Source: Dendrophyllia cribrosa (Eukaryota > Cnidaria > Anthozoa > Scleractinia > Dendrophylliidae). Taken from it: a stretch of 64,000 nucleotides of DNA. Positions 42,701 to 49,355 of this stretch are shown here, piece by piece (the first letter of the stretch is position 1; each line of letters starts with the position of its first letter). The position numbers and the translations under genes were made by a program. A model generated the notes under the pieces. The model saw only the letters and a program-made list of their open reading frames with translations, had not been told where the DNA came from and searched no databases. The DNA is taken from assembly GCA_024195265.1 (NCBI GenBank), contig JAJLRJ010000009.1:11277791-11341790 (forward strand), read 5' to 3'.

Positions 42701-43775
42701 AATTCAACTCCTCGGCCACGTTTGTAAGTAGCCAACTGGTCTGCCTCCTGCCAGTTGGGATTTTTAACCTGTTATGTTCAATTTGCAATATTTGCAGTTT
42801 CCTTATTTGAGTGGCGTGCCTGTAAATTAGCTGCAGCAAATTCGCTGCTGGATAGCTAAGTGCTCGTCCACTATAGAGCAGTTTTCAATTGAGTATCGAA
42901 AGTAATTACACAATTGCTTTGGTTTTGCATTGCTACGCTTTGTGATTGGCTAAAAAATCTCACGCCACTTTCACGACCAATCAGAAGTAAAACCAAAACC
43001 AATCGTGACTTGCTCGCACGCGTTTTTCCGCGCTTGGCGCCGCCGACATCTTCGAGCTCTGATTGGTTCATTGGATTGTTTACGACTGCTGTGATTGGTC
43101 AGAGTAATTACTTTGGTTTTGGTTTTACGACACTCAATTGAAATCTGCTATAAACAATGTTTACATATTTTTACATGCGTTTGATCCCCGTCGGTGACTC
43201 AGATTTTTTCATTTGTCCCAATGCTCATGACATACGATAACTTCTCTCATTTTAGTGTCCTAAAACCAAAACCAAAGTAATCACTCTGACCAATCACAAC
43301 AGTTGCAGGCAATCCAATGAACCAATCAGAACTCGAAGCAAATACATGTCGCCGGCACCAAGCGCGGGAAAACGAGTGCAAGCAAGATACGATTGGTTTT
43401 AGTTTTAATTCTGATTGGTTGAGAAAGTGGCGCAGATCTTTTAGCCAATCACAAAACGTACCATTCGCGAAATGACTTTCGACACCCAATTGAAAACCAC
43501 TCTATATGTTTTGTTCAATTAATTTTCTTTATTACACGAAATTTTTATCAAAATGTCTTGATTTAAAACAATCTATAATTTGCTGACGGCACTTAGGTTC
43601 GTTGGCTAACATTTTGCACTTCGTTTTTTGTAATTTTCTCTTAAATGTTTTTCACAATTGAAAGGATTTTCTCAAGAAATTGAAGAAGGAGAAAATGGAT
43701 CCTGGCATCGCTATAACTGTCGTTAAAGCTGGACAACTTTCAATCCAACTCAGGGCTGCTGTCGGCTTAAATTAG
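19907..43775 (+). CDS. Gelsolin/severin-like actin-binding protein, 14 exons, 406 aa
   Basis: Exons: 19907-19999, 20108-20179, 22157-22258, 30378-30479, 32707-32816, 33390-33450, 35033-35128, 35763-35834, 36868-36913, 37941-38050, 38903-38970, 40193-40290, 41801-41880, 43665-43775. All junctions are GT..AG, phases agree, and the total of 1221 bp gives 406 codons plus TAG. Repeat G1 (about residues 45-160) has FFSDEVYIVLDRTD, DIYCWVGKSA and VIVHREVQDFESKRF; repeat G2 (about 165-290) has KRLLRVTGP, NDVFIGDVGLKIYLWIGS; repeat G3 (about 290-406) has HVFVQIGEAVEWIG and a final MDPGIAITVVKAGQ. Three repeats match the severin/fragmin layout: Ca-regulated filament severing and capping is the family role. 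G1 lacks the GG-x-x-SGF motif that the neighbour gene keeps. G3 looks short before residue 344, so an exon between 40290 and 41801 may be missed. The stop is immediately followed by a perfect donor GTAAGC. Confidence 0.88.
20278..21260 (+). mobile_element. Internally deleted L1/Tx1-like LINE fragment
   Basis: It opens with a reverse-transcriptase finger motif NKNPGNDGHPAKFYKIFW, the form found in L1/Tx1-clade LINEs. Short pieces follow in several frames: RRLTILGKITIIK, a FLWDGK-like piece, MKWIQG, FLKNDQNF and NYLEFYKVLSAIKQYRK, in the order expected for the RT thumb and C-terminal part. Most of the RT palm is missing and frames are broken. Lies in intron 2 of the gelsolin-like gene, same strand. 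Confidence 0.7.
22585..22861. repeat. Direct repeat copy 1 (277 bp)
   Basis: It matches 23880-24172 almost base for base, from AAATCTGGCCTGAACCTAAC to GATGTGAAGAGAGCAAA. Both contain a poly-G run at the same place and of different length. The two copies lie 1.3 kb apart in the same direction in intron 3. They could be LTR-like ends, a segmental duplication or two insertions. Confidence 0.75.
23033..23345 (+). repeat. Dispersed repeat, inverted copy at 52185-52445
   Basis: Blocks such as TTTTCAACGGTTCGCACGAT, TTGCAATCGGC, AAGAGCATTAAGTATTTAAAA and TTTTGATGGCCTTAAT recur reverse-complemented and in reverse order at 52185-52445. About 300 bp; class unknown. No protein signal. Confidence 0.6.
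23880..24172. repeat. Direct repeat copy 2 (293 bp)
   Basis: Partner of 22585-22861; the extra length is mainly a longer poly-G run (about 24 G near 24078-24101). It ends about 180 bp before the Kolobok-like element. Confidence 0.75.
24640..25007 (+). pseudogene. THAP-domain exon of the Kolobok-like element, one frameshift
   Basis: An ATG at 24640 starts MPFCSAPYCCNRSSRDSK, with the first Cys pair of the THAP finger, then ISFHRLPISRKK. At a run of nine A (24729-24737) the signal moves to another frame: IARQWLIKLGRDKTF, then the second half of the finger FVCSDHFTDDCFE and the AVPTIYKKK box. All C2CH ligands and the conserved W, P and F are present, so a single slipped A is the only visible defect before the frame runs into Penelope-derived sequence at about 25008. 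Family role: DNA binding to element ends. Confidence 0.8.
25008..28058 (-). mobile_element. Penelope-like retroelement, decayed, inserted in the Kolobok-like element
   Basis: On the minus strand an N-terminal region starts MSEKILNPEGLKVVPG (27818) and continues as a basic, helical 183-codon frame (27621-27070). Further down come the RT motifs: FYTLAKTHKPTPVGRPII (about 26370), LLSMDVTSLYTNIP (about 26150), THGTAMGSRF (about 25735), VWKRFIDDTF with the catalytic DD (about 25630), ISFLDT-like CFLDTNVYKGERF, and a C-terminal ILPFVTKYHLSVPNL and EEPPLISY (about 25170-25060). This order matches Penelope-like RTs; I see no GIY-YIG endonuclease. Several frameshifts and stops are present, plus a LINE insertion at about 25733-25930. 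Confidence 0.8.
25733..25930 (+). mobile_element. CR1/L2-like LINE 3' end inside the Penelope-like element
   Basis: Reading plus, FKSSLKTYLLNYFLS followed by a stop is a typical C-terminus of CR1/L2-group LINE ORF2. A short 3' UTR with GGGCGCTATATAAATTTTT and an (ATT)n tail follow. It separates the Penelope RT block ending near 26110 from the THGTAMG block, so it inserted after the Penelope-like element. Confidence 0.7.
28051..28227 (-). pseudogene. P2X7-like Cys-rich zinc segment, truncated ORF in right TIR flank
   Basis: Minus-strand frame, open for 58 codons and bounded by stops: PYCFEPERVPDANEG, an acidic stretch, then NWCTCGRCELRES and ECICC. The C-x-C-x2-C ... C-x-C-C spacing after a YxFEPE start resembles, from memory of cnidarian proteins, the Zn-binding ballast of the P2X7 receptor cytoplasmic domain, which recurs in transposon-linked proteins. 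It faces inward from the right TIR, opposite to the THAP exon. It lacks a start codon and is cut after ECICC where Penelope-derived sequence begins. Confidence 0.6.
28578..29058. mobile_element. Inverted-repeat element, ends GTTCTGACAAATGGTAAGCG
   Basis: The end is repeated inverted at 29036-29058, and a third copy lies at 29786-29806. The interior contains repeated motifs built around GGTACCCxTTTC and TATACC in inverted order and a poly-C run. It is related in design to the CCCATATAAAAATGAC family. No coding potential. Confidence 0.6.
29239..29667. repeat. Inverted-repeat pair with (AT)n core
   Basis: About 60 bp starting AGCAAGGCTGATTAAACGG, through CCAATATTTCGA, is inverted at the right end. 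The middle contains a 24-bp (AT)n run near 29358. A related pair lies at 45473-45635 (GCAAGGCTGAC and GAAATATTGG). Short CCGGATCC/GATCTA segments upstream of both copies also match, suggesting a common element, possibly a Penelope-type terminal structure. Confidence 0.55.
30690..30727. repeat. Long poly-C run in intron 4
   Basis: A nearly pure C tract of over 30 bases follows exon 4 of the gelsolin-like gene. Similar C or G tracts occur near 2780, 4930, 15775, 16528, 22778, 24078 and 42330. Confidence 0.8.
30863..31135 (-). repeat. Dispersed repeat, inverted partner of 3817-4085
   Basis: Carries GCCTAAACGTTCACCAATCA, CAGAAACTGGCACGCGC, CAGCGCGAATTAGCC and CAGGCGTCC in the order expected for the reverse complement of 3817-4085. 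In intron 4 of the gelsolin-like gene. Confidence 0.6.
31740..32700. other. Intron 4 remainder, nothing recognised
   Basis: A+T-rich intron sequence with a C+G-rich patch around 32330-32440 containing CGCGATCTA repeats. No exon-like frame fits the neighbouring phases. Confidence 0.4.
33514..33811. mobile_element. 298-bp MITE, TTAAGGCTGGTTTTCACT ends
   Basis: Inverted ends AAGGCTGGTTTTCACT and AGTGAAAACCAGCCTT enclose stretches of GACTCC/GGAGTC hexamers also arranged as inverted arms. The Arg/Ser-rich frame across it is only a translation of the hexamers. It lies between exons 6 and 7 of the gelsolin-like gene. Confidence 0.8.
33908..34085. repeat. Two 89-bp tandem copies
   Basis: TTCAGAGTGGACACCACGCC through CTTAGCGCGCTATTATAT is repeated twice with few changes (copies from 33910 and 33999). 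Confidence 0.75.
34439..34950. repeat. 57-bp tandem array interrupted by a MITE
   Basis: The anchor ATTGCTCAATCATATCC starts at 34470, 34527, 34584, 34641 and 34698, exactly 57 bp apart, and again at 34876 and 34933. Because 57 is a multiple of three, one frame stays open and reads as 19-residue repeats (HIQGRLTGSGIVRLQG); this is a by-product, not evidence of a protein. Two and a half 38-bp units precede it at 34275-34370. Confidence 0.9.
34718..34833. mobile_element. 116-bp MITE inserted in the 57-bp array
   Basis: Ends GGTCACTTTAATAAAAC and GTTTTATTAAATTGACC are inverted, and the arms continue through ACAAGTGTAATTTACAAG. CAGG flanks both sides (34714-34717, 34834-34837). Neighbouring array units give the empty site. 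The spacing between flanking anchors exceeds one unit by 121 bp, which equals the element plus a 4-base duplication plus one extra C seen in the next unit. Confidence 0.85.
35338..35485. mobile_element. Copy of the palindromic TATCAAACAC family
   Basis: Blocks GTGTTTCATCAGG, CCAAACACC, ACTCGGCTGCGCTTCG, AACCCACTTCTC and GTGTTTGGAAATCCTGAT occur in the same order as at 52985-53141. Lies between exons 7 and 8 of the gelsolin-like gene. Confidence 0.65.
36212..36539. mobile_element. MITE with a tRNA-like core, copy 1
   Basis: Inverted ends of about 57 bp: AAATCATACCGTCCAGAAGG through GGTGTCCGA-type sequence to TTATATAACG. In the middle, read on the minus strand, are an A-box-like GGTGGTACAGTGGTACGG and a perfect B box GGTTCAATCC (about 36337-36346). 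The second copy at 59476-59811 carries the core in the opposite direction. The tRNA-like core is too short and mispaired to be called a tRNA. Confidence 0.75.
37003..37280 (+). repeat. 106-bp satellite array, about 2.6 units
   Basis: Anchors GGTCACAC at 37122 and 37228 are 106 bp apart, with a diverged unit from about 37013. Each unit holds GATTTCGTCCACAGACT, AACCACCTTGAACAGC and ATAATAAACAGTGCC. Same family as 8045-8300 and 48446-48852. Confidence 0.85.
37312..37596. mobile_element. 285-bp MITE, GAGCAGTTTTCAATTGA ends, copy 1
   Basis: Ends GAGCAGTTTTCAATTGA and TCAATTGAAAACTGCTC are inverted. Inner blocks AAAACCAAAACCAAAG, CCAATCA and GGCGCCAAGCGCG are shared with copies at 42874-43150 (opposite direction) and 43250-43505, and a fragment at 33216-33310. 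CCAAT motifs are numerous in both directions. Confidence 0.85.
38690..38822. repeat. Short tandem array of CTGCTCCCGCAGT units
   Basis: Four to five units of about 25-35 bp with TGCTCCCGCAGT and CGTGTTCTA, irregularly spaced. Lies in intron 10. Confidence 0.75.
39304..39480. mobile_element. 177-bp hairpin MITE with about 75-bp arms
   Basis: AATAGGCCATTTCCGAGTT at the left is inverted at the right (AACTCGGAAATGGCCTATT), and pairing continues through the TAGCCTCTCTATCAAAGCG and GTGCGAAACCTTTCATATGA blocks. Only a short A+T-rich loop remains, so nearly the whole element is stem. Confidence 0.85.
40965..41040. repeat. Hairpin motif, relatives at 46012-46075 and 46242-46290
   Basis: GATTAACAAATCGGACTC pairs with CCGATTTTGTTAATCAC around CGCTACGCGG. 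The two later copies keep the AAATCGnnC..GCGnTCGGCCGATTT design with changed stems, including paired changes. Class unknown. Confidence 0.6.
41129..41519. mobile_element. 391-bp MITE, AAAGGGGCACTGTCAC ends, copy 1
   Basis: Ends AAAGGGGCACTGTCA and TGACAGTGTCCCTTTA are inverted with one mismatch. The body is nearly identical to 51201-51569 (for example AAAATTGCTTTTAGAACACC), which argues for recent spread. Lies in intron 12 of the gelsolin-like gene. Confidence 0.85.
41949..42094. repeat. 11-bp tandem array, GTTCGGAAGCT/GTTCGGAAGTT
   Basis: About thirteen units alternate the last-but-one base C or T. All frames stay open because 11 is not a multiple of three and no stop arises, giving short repetitive translations on both strands. 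Starts about 70 bp after exon 13. Confidence 0.9.
42297..42488. mobile_element. hAT-like MITE, CAGGGGCGTAGCTAGGA ends
   Basis: Ends CAGGGGCGTAGCTAGG and CCTAGCTACGCCCCTG are inverted; this CAGGGGCGTAGC terminus is widespread in animal non-autonomous hAT elements. ACATT flanks both sides, shorter than the 8 bp usual for hAT. A poly-G run lies inside. Confidence 0.75.
42597..42840 (+). repeat. tRNA-headed SINE
   Basis: An A-box-like GTGGTCGTTTGGTTAGGGCG and a B box GAGTTCAAGTCC lie about 35 bases apart, followed by a non-tRNA body with GCCAACTGGTCTGCCTCCTG and a GTTATGTTCAATTTG tail. The RNA polymerase III promoter layout is intact, although the cloverleaf is degenerate. Confidence 0.7.
42874..43150. 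mobile_element. MITE, GAGCAGTTTTCAATTGA family, copy 2 (reversed)
   Basis: Reads as the reverse complement of 37312-37596, with the CTTGGCGCCG block and CCAATCA motifs in reverse order. The next copy starts only 100 bp downstream in the opposite direction. Confidence 0.8.
43250..43505. mobile_element. MITE, GAGCAGTTTTCAATTGA family, copy 3
   Basis: Same direction as 37312-37596 from AAAACCAAAACCAAAG to CAATTGAAAACCACTC; the extreme left end is worn away. Copies 2 and 3 face each other upstream of the last exon. Confidence 0.75.
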
Positions 43776-43999
43776 GTAAGCGATGTCTCGGCCTGCATTG
43801 CCTGCAGTCGTTTCCTTTCCGAGTCTGCAGGAGGCGTGAAAAGGAGCTCCTTTTCACGCCCCATAATTCCCCATAATAAGGGCGAGCGGTAATCGAGTTT
43901 CACAGTTTTCTTGTTCCTGGGGGTGTTTTAATTGAACTGTTTTGATGGGTAACACGTGATACGTTCTCGTCAGATCAAAAGGGCTATTGAGTTGGGAGG

Positions 44000-44250
44000 T
44001 ATGGTTAACAACTATTCACCGAGGTGTGACTAATGGTGTTAAATATCCACCACTGGCTAACCGACACTGAGGTGAATAGTTGTTTTAGTGTATACTAAAA
44101 CAATGAGATAATATGGCACGAAAATGATGATATTTAACTCATTTATTCCTGTCAACGATTACAATTTGCGCGCTCGAATTGCTTGGAGGTTAATAGCACT
44201 TGCGCGCCAACAACGCTATCCACTGTTTTAGTATATTCTAAAACTAGTTA
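44000..44250. mobile_element. Palindromic AACAACTATTCACC family, copy 1
   Basis: It contains GTTAACAACTATTCACCGAGG and its inverse GGTGAATAGTTGTT, then a GCTCGAATTGCTTGG/GCGCGCCAACAACGCTATCCACTG/TTTTAGTATA segment. The same parts occur at 58925-59197 in inverted order. Confidence 0.6.
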
Positions 44251-44798
44251 TTTTAGTTTACATCATTCGTGTGCAATTGCTTTTCTACTCTTTGGTAGAC
44301 GTCTGATTGTTTGGCGACATTTGAATTGCTAGAAAGCGCCTCTGATTTTCAGTTTTATCACTATGGTTGTTTTTCTGTGTTCTAATTATTTTTCTCTCCT
44401 TTTCAGTTTAAATTCATTGGGGATTGTCATTAAAGGAATTTTACCAAAGCAATTTAAATAGCAGTATAGTTTACGTAGAAAAATGATCTTAAAAAGATTA
44501 TTCTTCTTTAATCTCTTCGAGAAAGTTGCCGCAATCGCAGTATATTAAAAATGTGTCATTACGTTTACTGGTAGTTAGAGTTATACGCTAATAGTTTAAA
44601 TTTAGTCCAAACTTAGCTGGGTTGTCCATTATATTTCAATGAAAACAGTGCTTTATATTAGAAGCTGAGAACAATAAAATAAGTAGAAACGAACTGAAAA
44701 TATTGCCTTGTTATTGACCAGTGAAAACGCAGGCGCCGATCCAGACCGGTTTTCATTGTTTTAAGGAAATCGGCCAGACAACTGTTTTATTACCCTTT

Positions 44799-45038
44799 AA
44801 GGCCCCGTTTACACGGGTCCGGACAATTTTTTGCACGGACGAATTTTGTTCCTAGACCACGTGTTTACATGGATCCGTGCAAATTCTGTAACAGATTGCA
44901 GTGGTGTTTACACGGAACTTGCACACTTAGCCGTTCAAAAATTCGTACAGTTCCGCCGGTCCCGTGTAAACGCAAGGTGGAACCGTGCAAGTGTTTGTCC
45001 GAGCAAAAATTTGTCCGGACCCGTGTAAACGGGGCCTA
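44799..45038. mobile_element. 240-bp MITE, GGCCCCGTTTACACGGGTCC ends, TAA duplication
   Basis: The 20-bp end and about ten more bases are inverted at the right (GGACCCGTGTAAACGGGGCC is its near relative). TAA flanks both sides, as in PIF/Harbinger-type MITEs. Internal GTGTTTACA motifs recur in both directions. Confidence 0.85.
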
Positions 45039-45419
45039 ACTCCCAAGAGTGCCAAAGATCAAAATTCAAGAAAAATCCCAAATTTCATTTTGTAAAATAT
45101 TGAAAAACAAATAGTACCATGCAAAAGTATTGCCGAAGAGGTTTTATTTGAATGGTCACACCATAGGATTTCGTCCAGACTCAAAAATTAGAACTACACT
45201 ACATGTCTCCATAATTGATTCTGGGATTGAAAGGGTTAATGAATACAGTAATTTTATAATAATACCCCGAATAATAGTAAAATCCAGAGTTACTTGCTTG
45301 AAAATGCAGCACCCAGCCAGAAAAGAAGAAAAAAAATACCTGCAGTGGTGTATCAAGCACAAACAATAACTGAACACTTTGGAAATATCTGCAAGGGCCA
45401 ATGGACAATGCAAAAGCGT

Positions 45420-45635
45420 CGGATCCTGGTGGATCTAGTCAGCAAATGTGATATAAATACGAAGTAACTAATAAAGCAAGGCTGACACCAACTGGGATTA
45501 TAAGTGTATTATATCCAAACGGCCTGACTTCTTTAGGGAAAGAAGGAAGAAGAAGAAGACGTCAGGCCGTGCCTGACGAAATATTGGATAGAATATACTT
45601 ATTATAATCCCAGGTATACAGTCAGCCTTGCTTTA
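45420..45635. repeat. Inverted pair GCAAGGCTGAC, relative of 29239-29667
   Basis: AAAGCAAGGCTGAC and GTCAGCCTTGCTTT bracket ATTATAAGTGTATTATATCC-like arms and an AGGCCTGAC/GTCAGGCC pair with a purine-rich GAAGAAG loop. The preceding GGATCCTGGTGGATCTAGTC matches the segment before the other copy. Confidence 0.55.
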
Positions 45636-45756
45636 TTTTTTATGTTTATTTACAAACAATAACACACTTAATCGTATCAATAACAAAATTCTCGACTGTG
45701 ATTGGTCATCCACGCGCCTATTTCTTACGTACAGTGTAATTGGCGCGCGGTCACGT

Positions 45757-45815
45757 GGGTGTCCAATAACAGCTATCCAATTACAACTTTTTGTAATTGG
45801 ATAGCTAAAATTGGA
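45757..45815. repeat. Hairpin, GGTGTCCAATAACAGCTATCC arms
   Basis: About 28-bp arms around TTTTT; pieces with TAATTGGAC recur near 46175-46200. Possibly the core of a small foldback element. Confidence 0.6.
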
Positions 45816-46439
45816 CACCTACGTTAAGCGCGCGTCAATCAGGTGCACTTAAATCGGTTGTTTTTCTCGCTGTTTCCTCCTGATTTCAAACTGATAGAAA
45901 ATAACCTTGACATTTTGAGTACAAAAAACTCCACATAGACTTTTTAATCTCAAATTTTGTTATTGATTCGATTAATTAGTAATTGAACTTCGTGTCGTAC
46001 AATTCAGAGGTAATCGTGCTCGTAATTTCAAATCGTCCTCGCGCTACGCGCTCGGCCGATTTGAAATTACTCGCCCGATTACTCTCTTAATCAAAACTAT
46101 AACAAAATTCTCGTATCTGATTGGTTATCAGCAGGCCCGATTAGAGCATTGATAGACAGTTTACGCGTCATGCTTGTAATTGGACGATGTAATTGGACAG
46201 TACGCGTCATATGTGCGCGCTATCCTTTTTCGGTGCGTGCTTAAACAAATCGGACTCCGGCTTCGCGGTCGTCCGATTTTGTTAATCACTTGTATGATTA
46301 CAGACCGAATTGGACTCCACTCAGTCCTATTACCATTATGAATTGCACTCCACTCAGTCCAATTACTATTACTTATTACCAGTGGCGAATCTAAGGGAGC
46401 CCGCCCCCTTATGCTACAATTTTTTTTCAGTCTCTAACA

Positions 46440-46980
46440 TTTTCACTCTACCCCTATTGACACTCCAAGCCCCTCGTATTCACTCAACCCCCTCCCCCCC
46501 CCCTTATTGACACTCCGAGTACCCCTTAATCACTCCACCCCCCGTATTGACACTCCGAGCCACCCTTATTCACTCCACCCCTCCCCCCATTCACTCCGGG
46601 CCCCCCTTATTTACTCCACCCCCTATTCACTCCGAGCCCCCCTTATTCACTCCACCCCTCACCCCATTCACTCCGAGCCCCCCTTATTTACTCCACCCCC
46701 CCCCCCCATTCACTCCGAGCCCACCCTTATTCACTTCACCCCTCCCCCCATTCACTCCGATCCTCCCTTATTTACTCCACCCTCCTATTGACACTCCGAG
46801 CCACCCTTATTCACTCCACCCCTGCCCCATTCACTCCGAGCCCCCCTTATTTACTCCACCCCCCTATTGACACTCCGAGCCACCCTTATTCACTCCACCC
46901 CTCCCCCCATTCACTCCGAGTCCCCCTTTGTCACTCCACCCACCTATTCACTCCGAGCCCCCTTATTCACTCCCCCCCGC
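46440..46980. repeat. C-rich tandem array built on TTCACTCC
   Basis: Alternating CCTTATTCACTCCACCCC and CATTCACTCCGAGCCCCC segments, with unit lengths of about 35-60 bp, plus a TATTGACACTCCGAG variant. Several long Pro/Ser/His frames cross it in different phases; they are translations of the repeat. Confidence 0.9.
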
Positions 46981-47224
46981 CTTCCTATGGAGTCCGGATC
47001 CACCATTAACTATAACAGGGAAGTTTAGATCGGACTACGAGAACGAGATTGAGTATGAGTGCAACTTTTCAAACCTAGTTCTCGTACTCTAGTTAGCCAT
47101 TTATCACACCAGTTTTATACCTAGAGTCTCCTTATATTCTGGTCAGCAACAGGAAGGACCGACAGTTGTTAGGATGCGACTTAGCTTTGAATTCAAAAGT
47201 CGTACATGTACTCAAAACTAAAGC

Positions 47225-47320
47225 TCCCTAATAATAATATAATAATAAGCAATTTTTATAGCGCCATTTCCCAAAGGTTCAATGGCGCTTTACATGATGC
47301 CAACATGACGGAAACAACGT
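47225..47320. repeat. LINE/SINE tail-like fragment
   Basis: An (AAT)n run, then AATTTTTATAGCGCCATTT and AATGGCGCTTTACATGATG, resembles in reverse the GGGCGCTATATAAATT..ATT tail at 25860-25910. Fragment only. Confidence 0.45.
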
Positions 47321-47477
47321 TAGACTAAATCTCGAACCGAACAATGTGGTGGTTCTTACGTATAACGTTTGTGTCTGTTAATGAAATCCTACAAGGAGTG
47401 TTTTCACTCACGTGACCGGCGGGGATATTGGAGTTCTAAAACAATGGGAAATGTTTGAATAAGAATAGAGCTAAGGT

Positions 47478-47885
47478 CCGTATTATAGAGGTGTCGTTAT
47501 TATGGAGGTAGGGATTGTATGCATTGTGGTTCACGGCACGGAGAGAACTGTGTGTAATAGAGAAGTGTCCGCATTATACAGGTGTCGTTATTATGGAGGT
47601 AGGGATTGTATATGCATTTTGAAAAGACGGAACGGAGAGAACTGTCTGTAATAGAGAAGTGTCCGTATTATACTGGTGTCGTTATTATGGAGGTAGGGAT
47701 TGTATGCATTTTGGTACACGGGACGGAGAGAACTGTCTGTAATAGAGAAGTGTCCGCATTATAGAGGTGTCGTTATTATGGACTGAGGTAGGGATTGTAT
47801 ATGCATTGTGGTTCACGGCACGGAGAGAACTGTGTGTAATAGAGAAGTGTCCACATTACAGAGGTGTCCTTAGAAAGAGGTTCGA
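47478..47885. repeat. 91-97-bp tandem array, 4 to 5 units
   Basis: The anchor GGAGGTAGGGATTGTAT starts at about 47504, 47595, 47689 and 47786. Each unit holds GGAGAGAACTGT, AATAGAGAAGTGTCCGCATT and GGTGTCGTTATTAT. Confidence 0.9.
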
Positions 47886-48445
47886 CTGTATATAAAAAAA
47901 TCAAACAGTTCACAGATTCAATGTGAGAACCACCATTTATCCCTCTGTAATTCCTTTCCGTTTGTACTAGAAATGTGAGTGGATTATAGTTGAAATATCT
48001 TCGTATTTTCCTCGATAATCTTCGGAAACCTTCGGCAATTTTTGGAAAATCTCGCACAATGACCGATCCTTTGGTAAATAGTCGGGAGTCTTCGGCAAAC
48101 TTCGGAAAAATTCAGAAATCGATCACAAACTTTTAAATAGTAATGTAACAATATCCGAAACTTGTTAGAAATCTCGGAAGACCTTCATTAATGTTACCAA
48201 CGTTATAAGGGCATGGGATAACAATCACAACTATGAAATCCATTAATTAACTAGGGATGCTAAACTGCACGTTCCTGTTTAAATATTGAAATAATGAAAA
48301 TAAAACTAGAAACGTTATGCAATGCTTCCTCGTGCGATTCCATGACATATTCTATTCGTGATTTGATTTTCTTTGTATACACACAAGCGTGAGATATTTC
48401 ACGATATATCACTCAAAACTATTGGATAACTAGTATTTACAGCAA

Positions 48446-48852
48446 AACAAATAGCACCACGAGGAAAGTACCGTCAGTAGCTTTCATTTGAATGGTCACA
48501 ATTTAGGATTTCATCCACGGACTCAAAATTAGAACCACCTTGTACGGCATAATAAACCGTACCACAGGAACGTACCGCTCAGTAGCTTTCATTTGAATGG
48601 TCACAATTTAGGATCTCATCAACAGACTCAAAAGTTAGACCCACCTTGTACAGCATAATAAATAGTACCACAGGAAAGTACCGCTCAGTAGCTTTCATTT
48701 GAATGGTCACAATTTAGGATTTCATCCACAGACTCAAAATTAGAACCACCTTGTACGGCATAATATATAAACAGTACCACAGGAACGTACCGCTCAGTAG
48801 CTTTCATTTGAATGGTCACAATTAAGGATTTCATCCACAGACTCAAAGTTAG
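48446..48852 (+). repeat. 105-109-bp satellite array, 4 units
   Basis: Anchors GGTCACAATT start near 48494, 48599, 48705 and 48814. Units carry GTAGCTTTCATTTGAATGG, GATTTCATCCACAGACTC and ATTAGAACCACCTTGTA. Array lies just upstream of the second gelsolin-like gene; a single diverged unit is at 45135-45205. Confidence 0.9.
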
Positions 48853-49355
48853 ATCCTTTTTTCCTGTCTCAAGTTTGTCCCTTGCAGAAACAGGGCTAAT
48901 AACAAATCCTGTTTTCCTAAAAAATTAGTAAGTTTTGTAAACCTTATGCAAAACCATTATTTTGACGTTGTCGTCTGACATATTTTAAGAAGCAGATTGA
49001 CATTCGTTTTCTCCAAACTTTTGCCTCGTATGATGTCAACCCAGATTTCTTTTGGAATTTACGAGAAATTATATTCAACCTACACAAGCCAGGTGCTAAA
49101 ATTAAAAATTCATAAAACCTAGCGCTAAGGAAACAAAATAATAACAACGAAGTACACTAACAATGGCGCTTAACTACGTTGAGATCTTGAGTAACACAAG
49201 CCCGCCAATCATATTTCAGCTATCTACGGGTGGTAAAGCTTTCATAGAGACAACATCGGTTTGAAGGGTACCGCATTCTTACTCGAGTGCAGTCGAAACC
49301 TCTCGTGCAAGCATAAAACCTTGTCCCTTGGCATAAAAGACTCCAGATTTTGACA

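Noticed and set aside
46507..47009. Overlapping Pro/Ser/His-rich ORFs of 70-107 residues
   Set aside because: They are produced in several phases by the C-rich TTCACTCC array. No splice or start context.
37003..48852. CRISPR-like array of regularly spaced repeats
   Set aside because: The units are contiguous tandem repeats without unique spacers, in a eukaryotic intron context, and no cas genes exist.
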